NCBI RefSeq assembly: GCF_035818675.1
Contig: NZ_JAYKZZ010000022.1
Span: 104,036-168,035 of the forward strand
Direction of reading: 5' to 3'
From: Parapedobacter flavus
GTDB taxonomy: Bacteria > Bacteroidota > Bacteroidia > Sphingobacteriales > Sphingobacteriaceae
Length of the DNA stretch: 64,000 nt
Shown: in pieces, positions 1 through 7,697 of the stretch
How the letters are laid out: each line of letters opens with the position of its first letter
Numbering within the stretch: the stretch's first letter is position 1
Made by a program: the position numbers and the translations under genes
Notes under the pieces: model-generated
The model's database searches: none
Told to the model about the DNA's origin: nothing
The model's input: only the letters and a program-made list of their open reading frames with translations

Positions 1-98
1 ATCATTTTCAAAATCTATCGTGTTTTATTCGTATCTATAGCGTATGCCAGCATATATTCAGCGTTGAGGTAAGGTAGGTGAAAAAAGTAAATATCCCG

Positions 99-106
99 TA
101 CCTTTG
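99..106 (+). promoter_or_regulatory. tilS -7 promoter box (TACCTTTG)
   Basis: An exact match to the Bacteroidetes -7 consensus TAnnTTTG ends five bases before the tilS ATG. If the usual spacing to the start point holds, transcription begins at or next to the start codon. No TTG sits at the ideal -33 distance. Confidence 0.55.
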
Positions 107-111
107 GCCGT

Positions 112-1449
112 ATGAACGTGCAGGAGCGATTTTCCCAATTCCTTGATGAACAGAGACTGTGCCAGCCCGACGGACGCATATTGCTGGCCGTGAGCGGGGG
201 CAAGGATTCGGTACTGATGACGCATCTATTTGCGGCCGCTGGCTACCCAATCGGCATCGCCCACTGTAATTTCCAGTTGCGCGGTGCAGCGGCCGATGCT
301 GATGAAGCGCTCGTAAACCGACTGGCACGGCAGTTAGACGTGCCGTTCTACACCACGGCGTTCGATACCGGGGCGTACGCACAGGCGCATGGTATTTCCA
401 TCCAGATGGCAGCGCGCGACCTGCGCTACGCATGGCTAGAAACCATCCGTGGCTCGCAGGGTTACGATTGCATAGCAGTAGCACAGCATCAGAATGATCA
501 TCTCGAAACCCTGCTGCTCAACCTGGTGCGCGGTACGGGGCTAAGCGGCCTCCGTGGCATTCAGTCCAAGCGCGGCCGCATCATCCGCCCGTTGCTGTTC
601 CTCACCGCTGCGGAAGTAGCAGCCGAAGTGGCGGGGCGGGGCTTGGATTACCGCGATGATGCGTCTAACTTTTCGACCAAATACGCCCGCAATAAAATCC
701 GGTTGGAGGTCATCCCCAAGCTGAAGGAACTGAATCCGGCACTCGAACATACCATGGCCGCTAATATGGCCCATTTCTCGGGCGCCTATGTGGTCGTACA
801 GCGGTATGTGGCCGAACTGCGCGACCAGCTGTTTGTGCCGCAGCAAATAGAAGGGGAGGAAGAGTGGCACATCCCCACCGCAGCGCTGATGGGCCTCGAC
901 CCGCAACCGTTCTTGCTGTACGAGTTGTTCAAGCCCTACGGGTTTACCGAAACGGTATTGGCCGATTTGACTGCAGCCTTGCCCGGTATACCCGGCAAGC
1001 AGTTTTCCTCGCCGTCGCATGTGCTCCACCTCGACCGTGAGGTGGTGGTGATGAGACGGAGCGACGCATTTACGGAGGAAGTGGTGACCATCCATGAAGC
1101 CGGAGAATCCGTTTGTTGGGGGGACTACCGTCTCGAGTCGGGCTGGTCTACGGATACGGTGGTGCGCGCTGCCTCCCACATTGCCCAGTTCGATGCCGAC
1201 CTGCTTGTTTTCCCATTGCAGATCCGTTCGTGGCATCCGGGTGATGCCTTCCAGCCGCTGGGGATGAAAGGCAGCAAAAAGCTGAGCGACTTTTTCGTGT
1301 CGCTGAAAATTCCGGTTTACCGTAAGCACCGGGTACCGATAGTGATCAACGGCAACGGCGATATTATCTGGGTGGTGCCTTATCGGATGGACAATCGCTA
1401 TAAAATTACGGCCAAAACGAAAAAAGTGTTTACATTAGCACGTCTTTAA
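112..1449 (+). CDS. tilS: tRNA(Ile)-lysidine synthase TilS
   Basis: TilS attaches lysine, via ATP-dependent adenylation, to C34 of the CAU anticodon of a minor tRNA-Ile, so that it reads AUA and is charged with isoleucine. The PP-loop nucleotide-binding motif SGGKDS lies at residues 28-33, followed by the conserved HCNFQLRG segment and, near residue 130, HQNDHLETLLLNLVRGTG. The C-terminal third matches the TilS tRNA-binding substrate domains. At 445 residues it is the length normal for Bacteroidetes TilS. The ATG at 112 lies five bases after a -7 box. The next gene starts four bases after the stop, so the two are probably co-transcribed. The assignment is secure from the motif set. Confidence 0.95.
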   Translation: MNVQERFSQFLDEQRLCQPDGRILLAVSGGKDSVLMTHLFAAAGYPIGIAHCNFQLRGAAADADEALVNRLARQLDVPFYTTAFDTGAYAQAHGISIQMAARDLRYAWLETIRGSQGYDCIAVAQHQNDHLETLLLNLVRGTGLSGLRGIQSKRGRIIRPLLFLTAAEVAAEVAGRGLDYRDDASNFSTKYARNKIRLEVIPKLKELNPALEHTMAANMAHFSGAYVVVQRYVAELRDQLFVPQQIEGEEEWHIPTAALMGLDPQPFLLYELFKPYGFTETVLADLTAALPGIPGKQFSSPSHVLHLDREVVVMRRSDAFTEEVVTIHEAGESVCWGDYRLESGWSTDTVVRAASHIAQFDADLLVFPLQIRSWHPGDAFQPLGMKGSKKLSDFFVSLKIPVYRKHRVPIVINGNGDIIWVVPYRMDNRYKITAKTKKVFTLARL

Positions 1450-1453
1450 TGCC

Positions 1454-1939
1454 ATGGAGGAAAAACCGATTTACGTAGAAAACCAGTACCTGGGGCGCGA
1501 CCGCGGCTGGCTCAGCGTGCGGCTGGTGCTGGCGTTGTTCTGTTTCACCGCCTATTACATCAACATAGAGCGCGAGAGCGAGAGCCAATTGTTCCTCGTG
1601 GTAGGCATCGCCATCCTCTTCGTTTCGATCGTGATGATGTATATGTTGCAATACCGGGTTACCGTAGAAGAGGGCTGTGTGAAGCTGAGCGGATTGTGGA
1701 CCACCCGACTGGTGAAGATCGATCTCAACAGCATCGTTAATGTGGAGCGTAAGCCGTACAGCAAGTTTTTCATCAATAACCCTGTCTACAACCTGCACCA
1801 AAAGGGTCGTATTAAGTTCTATGCCGGGGGCAAGGATGCGATTTGGCTCACGGATCGCGATGGCCTACTGTATATCATCGGCACGCAGCGGCAGGTGGAG
1901 TTGGAGCAGGCGATCCTGAAGGCGAAAGCAGCAACCTGA
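1454..1939 (+). CDS. small membrane protein with PH-like C-terminal domain, unknown function
   Basis: This 161-residue protein has two closely spaced hydrophobic helices (about residues 20-38 and 47-65) followed by a soluble region rich in beta-type segments (VTVEEGCVKLSGLW, GRIKFYAGGKDAIWLTDRDG). That layout resembles bacterial membrane-anchored PH-like domains, but the family match is my inference and no catalytic motif is visible. It starts four bases after tilS and is probably translated from the same message. Its last roughly 60 coding bases plus the bases after the stop are found again 2540 bp downstream at 4421-4490, a footprint of the tandem duplication that produced the following genes. 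Confidence 0.7.
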   Translation: MEEKPIYVENQYLGRDRGWLSVRLVLALFCFTAYYINIERESESQLFLVVGIAILFVSIVMMYMLQYRVTVEEGCVKLSGLWTTRLVKIDLNSIVNVERKPYSKFFINNPVYNLHQKGRIKFYAGGKDAIWLTDRDGLLYIIGTQRQVELEQAILKAKAAT

Positions 1940-1950
1940 TTTATCCCTGA
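1881..1950 (+). repeat. left copy of a 70-bp duplicated segment (tail of the preceding gene)
   Basis: This segment covers the 3' end and stop codon of the 1454-1939 gene. It aligns base for base with 4421-4490, with 62 of 70 positions identical by eye. It marks one edge of an ancient tandem duplication. Confidence 0.85.
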
Positions 1951-1957
1951 TACCCAT

Positions 1958-4339
1958 TTACGGCAGGTTATCATAACGGTACTCAAGCGCATCCAGCGAC
2001 TGGATGTTTCCCTGTCGGTCCCTGCCGTAAAAGATGGTCATTTTTCGTCTGAACCGCACGAGCTCGCTTCCCTCAAATGCACGCGACCAAGGGCAGGAAT
2101 GCCGTTTGATTGCCTGTAGTATTTGTTCGTGGCCGGGTTTGTCGACACCGGTAGATTTAAGTCCGGATAGCTTTCCATTTTTGAGCATGATGAATTGGAC
2201 CGTGATGGAATCGGGCGTCGTCGGTGCTGCGGTTTTGTCCGTGGGCAGTCCCATGATTGATGATAGGTTTTTCAGGTAAAGTGCTACACCCAGATAAGGC
2301 TCCGGTTCTCCTTTCGCCCGGTGATAGATAGTGCTATTGTCCGTCGTGTCAAAATCAGCCGAATAGCAAGGACACATCGGGTCGATGGTAGCGGGGTCAG
2401 CGAAAATCATCAACGTTCTACGGGGAAACGTCCAGCCATACTTGGAAGCGTAATTGAATAGGTACCCACTGTCCGCCAGGTGGACCACATACCGTTCGCC
2501 CCCCGCAGACTGGAGGCCGTCCACTTCGACAGCTTGTAAACCTTTGGGATTGATGTAATATAAGGGAAGCTGGTCGTGGATGATGGTGCCGGCGCCCGAT
2601 GTGTTTTTATAGCGGCTGCGCCAATGGACGATGACCTTTTCGGGCGGCAAACCGGTATGCTTTTGAATGAGTTCTGGCAGGGGGATACGTTCGGCAAAAA
2701 AATCCTCATCGGTGTAAACTCGGATGGTGCCGTGGTACCCGGTGCCGTCAATCACGGTGTCCTGTGTCGATTTCTCGATGCGGTGATACGCTTCTGCCCT
2801 CGACGACCGGATGGTATATGGGCTCACCTGTATATCGTTGATGAAATAGGCGGGTTCGTCCGTATACGGACGGGCCGGTGGCGGTGGATACCAGGGGGTG
2901 TGGAAATAAACTGCGCCGGCCAGGATCTTGCTCAGCTTTGCTTCGGGGTAGTCAGTCAGCTGATCGTGGGCAATCGTTCCCCCGTTCAATATAAATTGGT
3001 CATTTTCAAACGTTCCGAATGTTGTCGGGAATAATGCGGCACTATCCGGAGGTGTGGGATTTGCCCGCCGCGAATGTGATCTCTGCTGCAAATATGATGT
3101 TTTAATTTCTACCGGCAAGGTTACAAAGGTATCCAGCGACAGGAGGTTGCCGCTTTGGTCTTTACGGTAATGGATTTTCATTTTTCGCCTAGCGATTACC
3201 GGGCGCCCGCCTTGTACCGCGGGCAACCATACGCAGGCAAGCTTTTTGATGGCCTGCAGCATGTCTTCATGGCCGGGCTTATCCAGTTCATTGCCTTCGA
3301 GTGCCGTCAGCATCCCATTCCGCAGCACGATGAATTGGACGGTGATGGAATCGGGCCTGCTGGTTACGTGGGGAGTATCGGCAGGCAGTCCCAGGGTTGC
3401 CGACAGTTTTTTCAGGTAGTCTGCTTCGCACCCCTTGCCGTGACAGGGCCGGGGTTTGATTTCCGTGCTGGTGAAGATAGCTTGGCCTTCCGGGTCAAAA
3501 TCAGTCACATAACATGGTGCGACGGTGTCAATAGCCAAAGGGTTTTCAAAAAGCAATCTACCTTTTGGTGTGCTCCGGCGGTAACTGTTGTCAATCACGT
3601 GGACCACATACCGTTCGCCTTCCGCGAATTGGATGCGATCGACTTCCACCGCTCGCACGTCATACCGAAAAAAAGCGGATACGTTTGGCGTATTGCCTCG
3701 TTTTTTAATGCTGAAGTAATGGATGGGGAAATGATCACGGATAATCACGCCGAATTCGTCCCCGTCCCGGTATTGGGACGCGGAGCTGCGCCAATGAACG
3801 ATCACTTTATCGGGCGGCAAGCCCGCGTATTGATGGATGAGCTGTGGCAGCGCGGTGCGATGAGCAAAAAAATCCTCGTCGGTATGCACCTGTATACAGC
3901 CCTTGTACAACGTGCCGTTTATCAAGGTGTCCCCAACCGACTTTTCAATTCGGGTATAGGCTTCCACCTCGGTTTGCCGGATATGAAAAGGACTGACTTG
4001 CCTGCCGTTGACGAAATAGGCCGGATCATCGGCATAACGGACGGAAGGGGCATACCGTTCTTGCGTATGGAAGTATACGGCACCGGGGTAGTTATGCCCT
4101 CCAAGCGTAATGACATAAGGGAATACGTTATTCAATGTCGCACCCGGGTACTCGGCCAATTCATGCTGTTCGATGACCTTTCCATTCAGTATAAACGCGT
4201 AATTTTCAAAGGATCCATGCCTTTTCGGAAATAAGGTGGCACTATCCGGATAGGTGGAATATACCTGCTGGGACAGCACTGGGATAGTGGATAAAACCAA
4301 CAGAAAAACGGCTAAATAGCGCATGGAATACGGTGTCAT
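1958..4339 (-). CDS. secreted protein of unknown function, two fused tandem modules with TonB-C-like ends
   Basis: A Sec signal peptide (about residues 1-24, MRYLAVFLLVLSTIPVLSQ) precedes two related modules of roughly 380 residues each. Each module has an N-terminal part (FENYAFILNG / FENDQFILNG, then PAYFVNGRQVSP / PAYFINDIQVSP, then GLPPDKVIVHWRS / GLPPEKVIVHWRS) and a C-terminal part (PDSITVQFIVLRNG ... LDKPGH ... LQAIKK) that resembles the TonB C-terminal domain found in many Bacteroidetes periplasmic proteins. Module 1 ends LDTFVTLP and runs into module 2, whereas module 2 and the neighbouring short paralogue end LDALEYRYDN, so this looks like a head-to-tail fusion of two duplicated genes. 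No function is assignable. Likely location is the periplasm or outer membrane face. Confidence 0.75.
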   Translation of the reverse strand: MTPYSMRYLAVFLLVLSTIPVLSQQVYSTYPDSATLFPKRHGSFENYAFILNGKVIEQHELAEYPGATLNNVFPYVITLGGHNYPGAVYFHTQERYAPSVRYADDPAYFVNGRQVSPFHIRQTEVEAYTRIEKSVGDTLINGTLYKGCIQVHTDEDFFAHRTALPQLIHQYAGLPPDKVIVHWRSSASQYRDGDEFGVIIRDHFPIHYFSIKKRGNTPNVSAFFRYDVRAVEVDRIQFAEGERYVVHVIDNSYRRSTPKGRLLFENPLAIDTVAPCYVTDFDPEGQAIFTSTEIKPRPCHGKGCEADYLKKLSATLGLPADTPHVTSRPDSITVQFIVLRNGMLTALEGNELDKPGHEDMLQAIKKLACVWLPAVQGGRPVIARRKMKIHYRKDQSGNLLSLDTFVTLPVEIKTSYLQQRSHSRRANPTPPDSAALFPTTFGTFENDQFILNGGTIAHDQLTDYPEAKLSKILAGAVYFHTPWYPPPPARPYTDEPAYFINDIQVSPYTIRSSRAEAYHRIEKSTQDTVIDGTGYHGTIRVYTDEDFFAERIPLPELIQKHTGLPPEKVIVHWRSRYKNTSGAGTIIHDQLPLYYINPKGLQAVEVDGLQSAGGERYVVHLADSGYLFNYASKYGWTFPRRTLMIFADPATIDPMCPCYSADFDTTDNSTIYHRAKGEPEPYLGVALYLKNLSSIMGLPTDKTAAPTTPDSITVQFIMLKNGKLSGLKSTGVDKPGHEQILQAIKRHSCPWSRAFEGSELVRFRRKMTIFYGRDRQGNIQSLDALEYRYDNLP

Positions 4340-4420
4340 CGTGGCATATAATCGTTAGTGTCAGCTAAGCTAGCTTTTTGAATTCAATTATCCAATGATT
4401 CTCCGGATTTATTGGTGAAT

Positions 4421-4490
4421 GTACGCAACGGCCGGTGGAGTTGAAACAGGCGATCGTCAAGGCGAAAGCAGCGACCTGATTTATCCCTGA
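4421..4490 (+). repeat. right copy of the 70-bp duplicated segment
   Basis: A decayed copy of the 3' end of the 1454-1939 gene lies between the two secreted paralogues, at a constant 2540-bp offset. It has no start codon and is not a gene. Just before it, the stretch from about 4378 to 4420 also matches 5128-5180, so the promoter side of the paralogue was duplicated too. Confidence 0.85.
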
Positions 4491-4498
4491 CCATTCAG

Positions 4499-5095
4499 TT
4501 AAGGCACGTTATCGTATCGGTATTCAAGCGCATCCAGCGACCGTATTTCGCCGTTTTGGCCTTTACTGTAGTCGATTTTTATTTTGCATGCTGTGTGTAG
4601 CGGGCGACCGCCCGTCACGCCGGGAACCCAGACACAGGCGAGTCTTTTAATGGCCTGCAGTATGTCTTGGTGACCGGGTTTGTTGAGGTCGGTGCATTCG
4701 AGCGCGGTCATCCTCCCCTTCCGGAGCACGATGAATTGGACGATGATGGAATCGGGCGTCGTGGACGCATTAAGCGCATCGGCAGGCAGCCCCATGACTG
4801 CCGATAAATTTTTCAAGTAAGTCTCCTCGCATCCGAGACCCCTACAAGGTTGGGGCTTAACTTCCGTGCTGGTGAAAACAGTATGGCCTGCTAGATCAAA
4901 ATCAGCTACATAACATGGAGCGACGGTGTCAACGGGCAAAGACGGAGGGTATTCAAAAAGCAATGTCTTCTTCGGTATGGGCCACAAGAACGTGGCGCTA
5001 TCCGGATCGGTGGAACGTACCTGCTGGGATAGCACGGATGTGGCGGATAATACCAAAAGAAGGGTGGCTAAATACCGCACTGAATGCTGGGTCAT
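4499..5095 (-). CDS. short paralogue of the 1958-4339 protein with an internal deletion
   Basis: This 198-residue protein keeps the same signal peptide (MRYLA-type, ending LSQQV at about residue 26) and the same C-terminal module (DTVAPCYVADFD, GCEETYLKNLSAVMGLPAD, PDSIIVQFIVLRKG, LDALEYRYDN). It lacks roughly 230 residues that in the neighbour carry the FILNG and VIVHWRS parts. The reading frame is intact across the joint, so it may be expressed, but it could equally be a decaying copy. The ATG at 5095 gives the signal peptide directly. Function is unknown. Confidence 0.6.
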   Translation of the reverse strand: MTQHSVRYLATLLLVLSATSVLSQQVRSTDPDSATFLWPIPKKTLLFEYPPSLPVDTVAPCYVADFDLAGHTVFTSTEVKPQPCRGLGCEETYLKNLSAVMGLPADALNASTTPDSIIVQFIVLRKGRMTALECTDLNKPGHQDILQAIKRLACVWVPGVTGGRPLHTACKIKIDYSKGQNGEIRSLDALEYRYDNVP

Positions 5096-5242
5096 CGGCT
5101 CGTAATTGTTGGTATCGGCTAATTTAGCCTTTTGAATTCATTTATCCAACAATCCGTTGGATTTATTGGTGAACGTACCTTCGGTTGGTACAAGGGGCGA
5201 AAAAAGAGGCGACGAAAGTCCCGTAAATCAATAGTGACAAAC

Positions 5243-5273
5243 TTGCATGTAAATCCATTTTTATGTAAGTTTG
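5243..5273 (+). promoter_or_regulatory. Bacteroidetes promoter for the DUF4834-recF-DUF721 operon
   Basis: TTG at 5243-5245, 20 bases of spacer, then TAAGTTTG at 5266-5273. The start codon at 5281 is only seven bases beyond the -7 box, so the message is probably leaderless. Confidence 0.7.
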
Positions 5274-5280
5274 TATCAAT

Positions 5281-5577
5281 ATGGGATTATTGAAGTTTTT
5301 AGTCATCGCAATAGCCGTTCTGTGGTTGGTACGTTTGGTAGCACGGCTCCTTTTCCCATGGGCGATGCGCAAGATGGCAGAAAAGGTAATGGGCAACGCC
5401 CAACAACAATACCAACAAGGAAATACGACGTTCCGTGGGGCTAACCCCAGTGGCCGGCGCCAGCCGGATGGCAAGGTGCGCATCGAGTACATGCCGCCAC
5501 AGGACAAACCCAAAAACGGCGCTAAAAACGCCGGTGAATTTGTGGATTTCGAAGAAATCAAGTCGTCTGCTGAATAG
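5281..5577 (+). CDS. DUF4834 family small membrane protein
   Basis: A 98-residue protein with one N-terminal hydrophobic helix (about residues 4-28, FLVIAIAVLWLVRLVARLLF), a glutamine-rich linker and a conserved end (RIEYMPP ... AGEFVDFEEIK) typical of DUF4834. The family is restricted to Bacteroidetes and commonly sits beside recF, as here, with the recF start eight bases after its stop. The role is unknown. A membrane anchor with a cytoplasmic tail is inferred from the sequence. Confidence 0.8.
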   Translation: MGLLKFLVIAIAVLWLVRLVARLLFPWAMRKMAEKVMGNAQQQYQQGNTTFRGANPSGRRQPDGKVRIEYMPPQDKPKNGAKNAGEFVDFEEIKSSAE

Positions 5578-5585
5578 CTGCCTAT

Positions 5586-6710
5586 ATGTGGCTAAAACAA
5601 CTCGCTGTCCTTAATTTTAAGAATTATACCGAAGCTACGCTGCACTTTGCACCGGAGGTGAATGCGTTTACAGGGCCCAACGGCGCCGGCAAGACAAACC
5701 TGTTGGATGCTATCCATTACCTGTCCTTGTGCAAAAGCTTCTTCAACCCCATCGACTCGCAGCAGATCCGCCGTGATGCTGAATGGTTTATGGTGCAGGG
5801 TGAGTTTGACAAGGAGGGCCAGCCGGATACGGTGGCGTGCAGCCTCAAACGTAACCAGAAGAAACAATTCAAGAAGAATAAAAAGGCCTATAACCGCTTG
5901 GCCGACCATATCGGTCTATTCCCGCTGGTGATGGTGTCGCCAAGCGACTCCGCCATCGTTACCGATGGCAGCGAGGAACGCCGCCGATTCATAGACAGCG
6001 TGATCTCGCAGACCGACCTGGCTTACCTCGATGGACTCATCGCTTATAATAAATGCCTCGCGCAACGCAACAGCTTGTTGAAACAGGCTGCCAGGGGTGG
6101 CGTGCTGGACCGTAGCCTGCTGGAAGTGCTCGATATGCAGCTGGTGGAGCTCGGGGTGCCTATTTTTGAAAAACGCCAGGCGTTCATGGCCGAGTTTATT
6201 CCCGAGTTCGACCGCCATTACCGGTTCCTCACCGACACAGCCGAAACGGTGTCTTTGGTATACGAATCGCAACTGATGCAGGGTTCGTTCGCTGCATTGC
6301 TGGCGCAGCATCTGGAGCGCGATCGCCTGCTGGAACGGACCACCGCGGGCATACACAAAGACGACCTGGTCTTCGCTATCCACGGCGATATGCCACTCAA
6401 GAAATTCGGGTCGCAAGGGCAACAGAAGTCTTTCCTGATTGCGTTGAAGCTGGCGCAGTATAGTTTCCTGCACCGCCGGAAAGGGTTCAAGCCACTGCTG
6501 CTGCTCGATGATATCTTCGATAAGCTGGACGACCAGCGTACCCGGAAGCTGATGCAGATGGTGTCTGACGATGATTTCGGGCAGATATTCCTAACCGATA
6601 CGGATTCCATGCGGATAAAGCGTATCTTTGATGAGATAAACCGAAGTGTGCAGGTTTTCGAAATTGACGACGGCACGGCACATCAATTGGAGCAGCATGA
6701 GCAGGGGTGA
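5586..6710 (+). CDS. recF: DNA replication/repair protein RecF
   Basis: RecF is an SMC-like ATPase that, with RecO and RecR, loads RecA at gapped DNA and helps restart stalled forks. Visible motifs are Walker A GPNGAGKT at residues 30-37, the ABC-type signature region KFGSQGQQKSFLIALKLAQ near residue 278 and Walker B PLLLLDDIFDKLD. At 374 residues the length is normal. The start ATG at 5586 follows DUF4834 closely. The 3' end overlaps the start of the DUF721 gene, which implies translational coupling within a three-gene operon. Confidence 0.96.
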   Translation: MWLKQLAVLNFKNYTEATLHFAPEVNAFTGPNGAGKTNLLDAIHYLSLCKSFFNPIDSQQIRRDAEWFMVQGEFDKEGQPDTVACSLKRNQKKQFKKNKKAYNRLADHIGLFPLVMVSPSDSAIVTDGSEERRRFIDSVISQTDLAYLDGLIAYNKCLAQRNSLLKQAARGGVLDRSLLEVLDMQLVELGVPIFEKRQAFMAEFIPEFDRHYRFLTDTAETVSLVYESQLMQGSFAALLAQHLERDRLLERTTAGIHKDDLVFAIHGDMPLKKFGSQGQQKSFLIALKLAQYSFLHRRKGFKPLLLLDDIFDKLDDQRTRKLMQMVSDDDFGQIFLTDTDSMRIKRIFDEINRSVQVFEIDDGTAHQLEQHEQG

Positions 6711-6987
6711 AGACATGACCATCAAGGAAGCCATCGAGCGTATGCTCGATGTGTACCGGCTGCGGCGCAAGTTTGACGAAACCGCTCTTGTATCGGCTTG
6801 GCCCGAGTTGATGGGCAAGGCTATCGCCAGCCGCACCAAGCAGCTGTATGTGCGCGACAAGAAACTGTTTGTTAAGGTCGAATCATCGGTCATTAAAAGT
6901 GAGCTGGTGCTCATGCGGTCGCAGATTATCGGTCGTCTCAATGAGCATGTGGGGCAGGTGGTGATCGAAGACCTGGTTTTACTCTGA
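6697..6987 (+). CDS. DUF721 domain protein (DciA-like family)
   Basis: This 96-residue protein contains the DUF721 core: a short helix (IKEAIERMLDVYRLRRKFDE), then VSAWPELMGKAIASRTKQLYVRDKKLFVKVESSVIKSEL. DUF721 includes DciA, the loader of replicative helicase DnaB in many bacteria lacking DnaC, and placement directly after recF is consistent with a replication role, though function in this phylum is inferred. Two starts are possible: ATG 6697, overlapping the recF stop by 14 bases, or ATG 6715. I chose 6697 because overlap coupling is common in such operons. The last nine bases overlap the convergent response regulator gene. Confidence 0.8.
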   Translation: MSRGEDMTIKEAIERMLDVYRLRRKFDETALVSAWPELMGKAIASRTKQLYVRDKKLFVKVESSVIKSELVLMRSQIIGRLNEHVGQVVIEDLVLL

Positions 6988-7689
6988 CGACGGTACAGAG
7001 AGGATAAAGCCAACGCCGTAGCTGTTCTCGATACGTACCCCCGAGCCCGATTGCCGCAACAGCTTACGGAGCCGCGATATGAACACATCGAGGCTGCGCC
7101 CCATGAAATAGTCGTTTTCGCCCCAAAACCGGATCAACAGGTCTTCGCGTTTCACAATGGTATTGCGATGAGTATACAGGTATTCCAGCAACTCGCCCTC
7201 GCGTAGCGTTACCGTTGTTTTCACACGGCCATCCACCGACAAGCTCAACGCTTCCTTATTTAGTGTAATGTTGCCGATTTGAATGGTTTCGGCAGGGGGA
7301 TCCGCCACCGCTACGACATTTTTCCGCCGTACGATGTTGCGGATGCGCAATACCAGTTCGTCGATATCAAACGGTTTGGTAATGTAGTCCATCGCGCCCA
7401 TATCCAGCCCCAGCAGCCGGTCTTTTTTCTCCTTGCGGGCGGTAAGGAATAGGAAGTAAGCGTTTTTGTCGTGCGCCATGATTTTCTGCGCCAGGTCGAA
7501 GCCGTTGAAGTCGGGCAGTTGGATGTCGATGATGACCAGGCTGTACGTATTTCCGCCCCGAAGATATTCCTGGTAGGCTGTTTTCCCATCCACGCACCAA
7601 GTGACCTCGAAATTCATCGCTTCTAGGTATTGTTTGGTTACATTGCCCAGATCCATTTCGTCTTCTACGTATAGTAATTTCGGATTCAT
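6979..7689 (-). CDS. OmpR-family response regulator
   Basis: A 236-residue DNA-binding response regulator. The receiver domain has the acidic pair E9-D10, the phospho-acceptor D55 in LVIIDIQLPDFNGF, the switch threonine in FLTARK and the lysine in YITKPFD. The C-terminal half is an OmpR-type winged helix ending in the recognition region GRSLDVFISRLRKLLRQ and the hairpin IENSYGVGFIL. It starts eight bases after the stop of the sensor kinase gene and shares its message. The pair resembles RprXY-type systems of Bacteroidetes, but the signal and targets are not evident. Confidence 0.92.
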   Translation of the reverse strand: MNPKLLYVEDEMDLGNVTKQYLEAMNFEVTWCVDGKTAYQEYLRGGNTYSLVIIDIQLPDFNGFDLAQKIMAHDKNAYFLFLTARKEKKDRLLGLDMGAMDYITKPFDIDELVLRIRNIVRRKNVVAVADPPAETIQIGNITLNKEALSLSVDGRVKTTVTLREGELLEYLYTHRNTIVKREDLLIRFWGENDYFMGRSLDVFISRLRKLLRQSGSGVRIENSYGVGFILSVPSSE

Positions 7690-7697
7690 CTTCTGCG

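Noticed and set aside
3155..4234. Long open frame on the plus strand over the secreted paralogue gene
   Set aside because: It is the antisense of a clearly homologous repeated protein and shows no motif or start signal.
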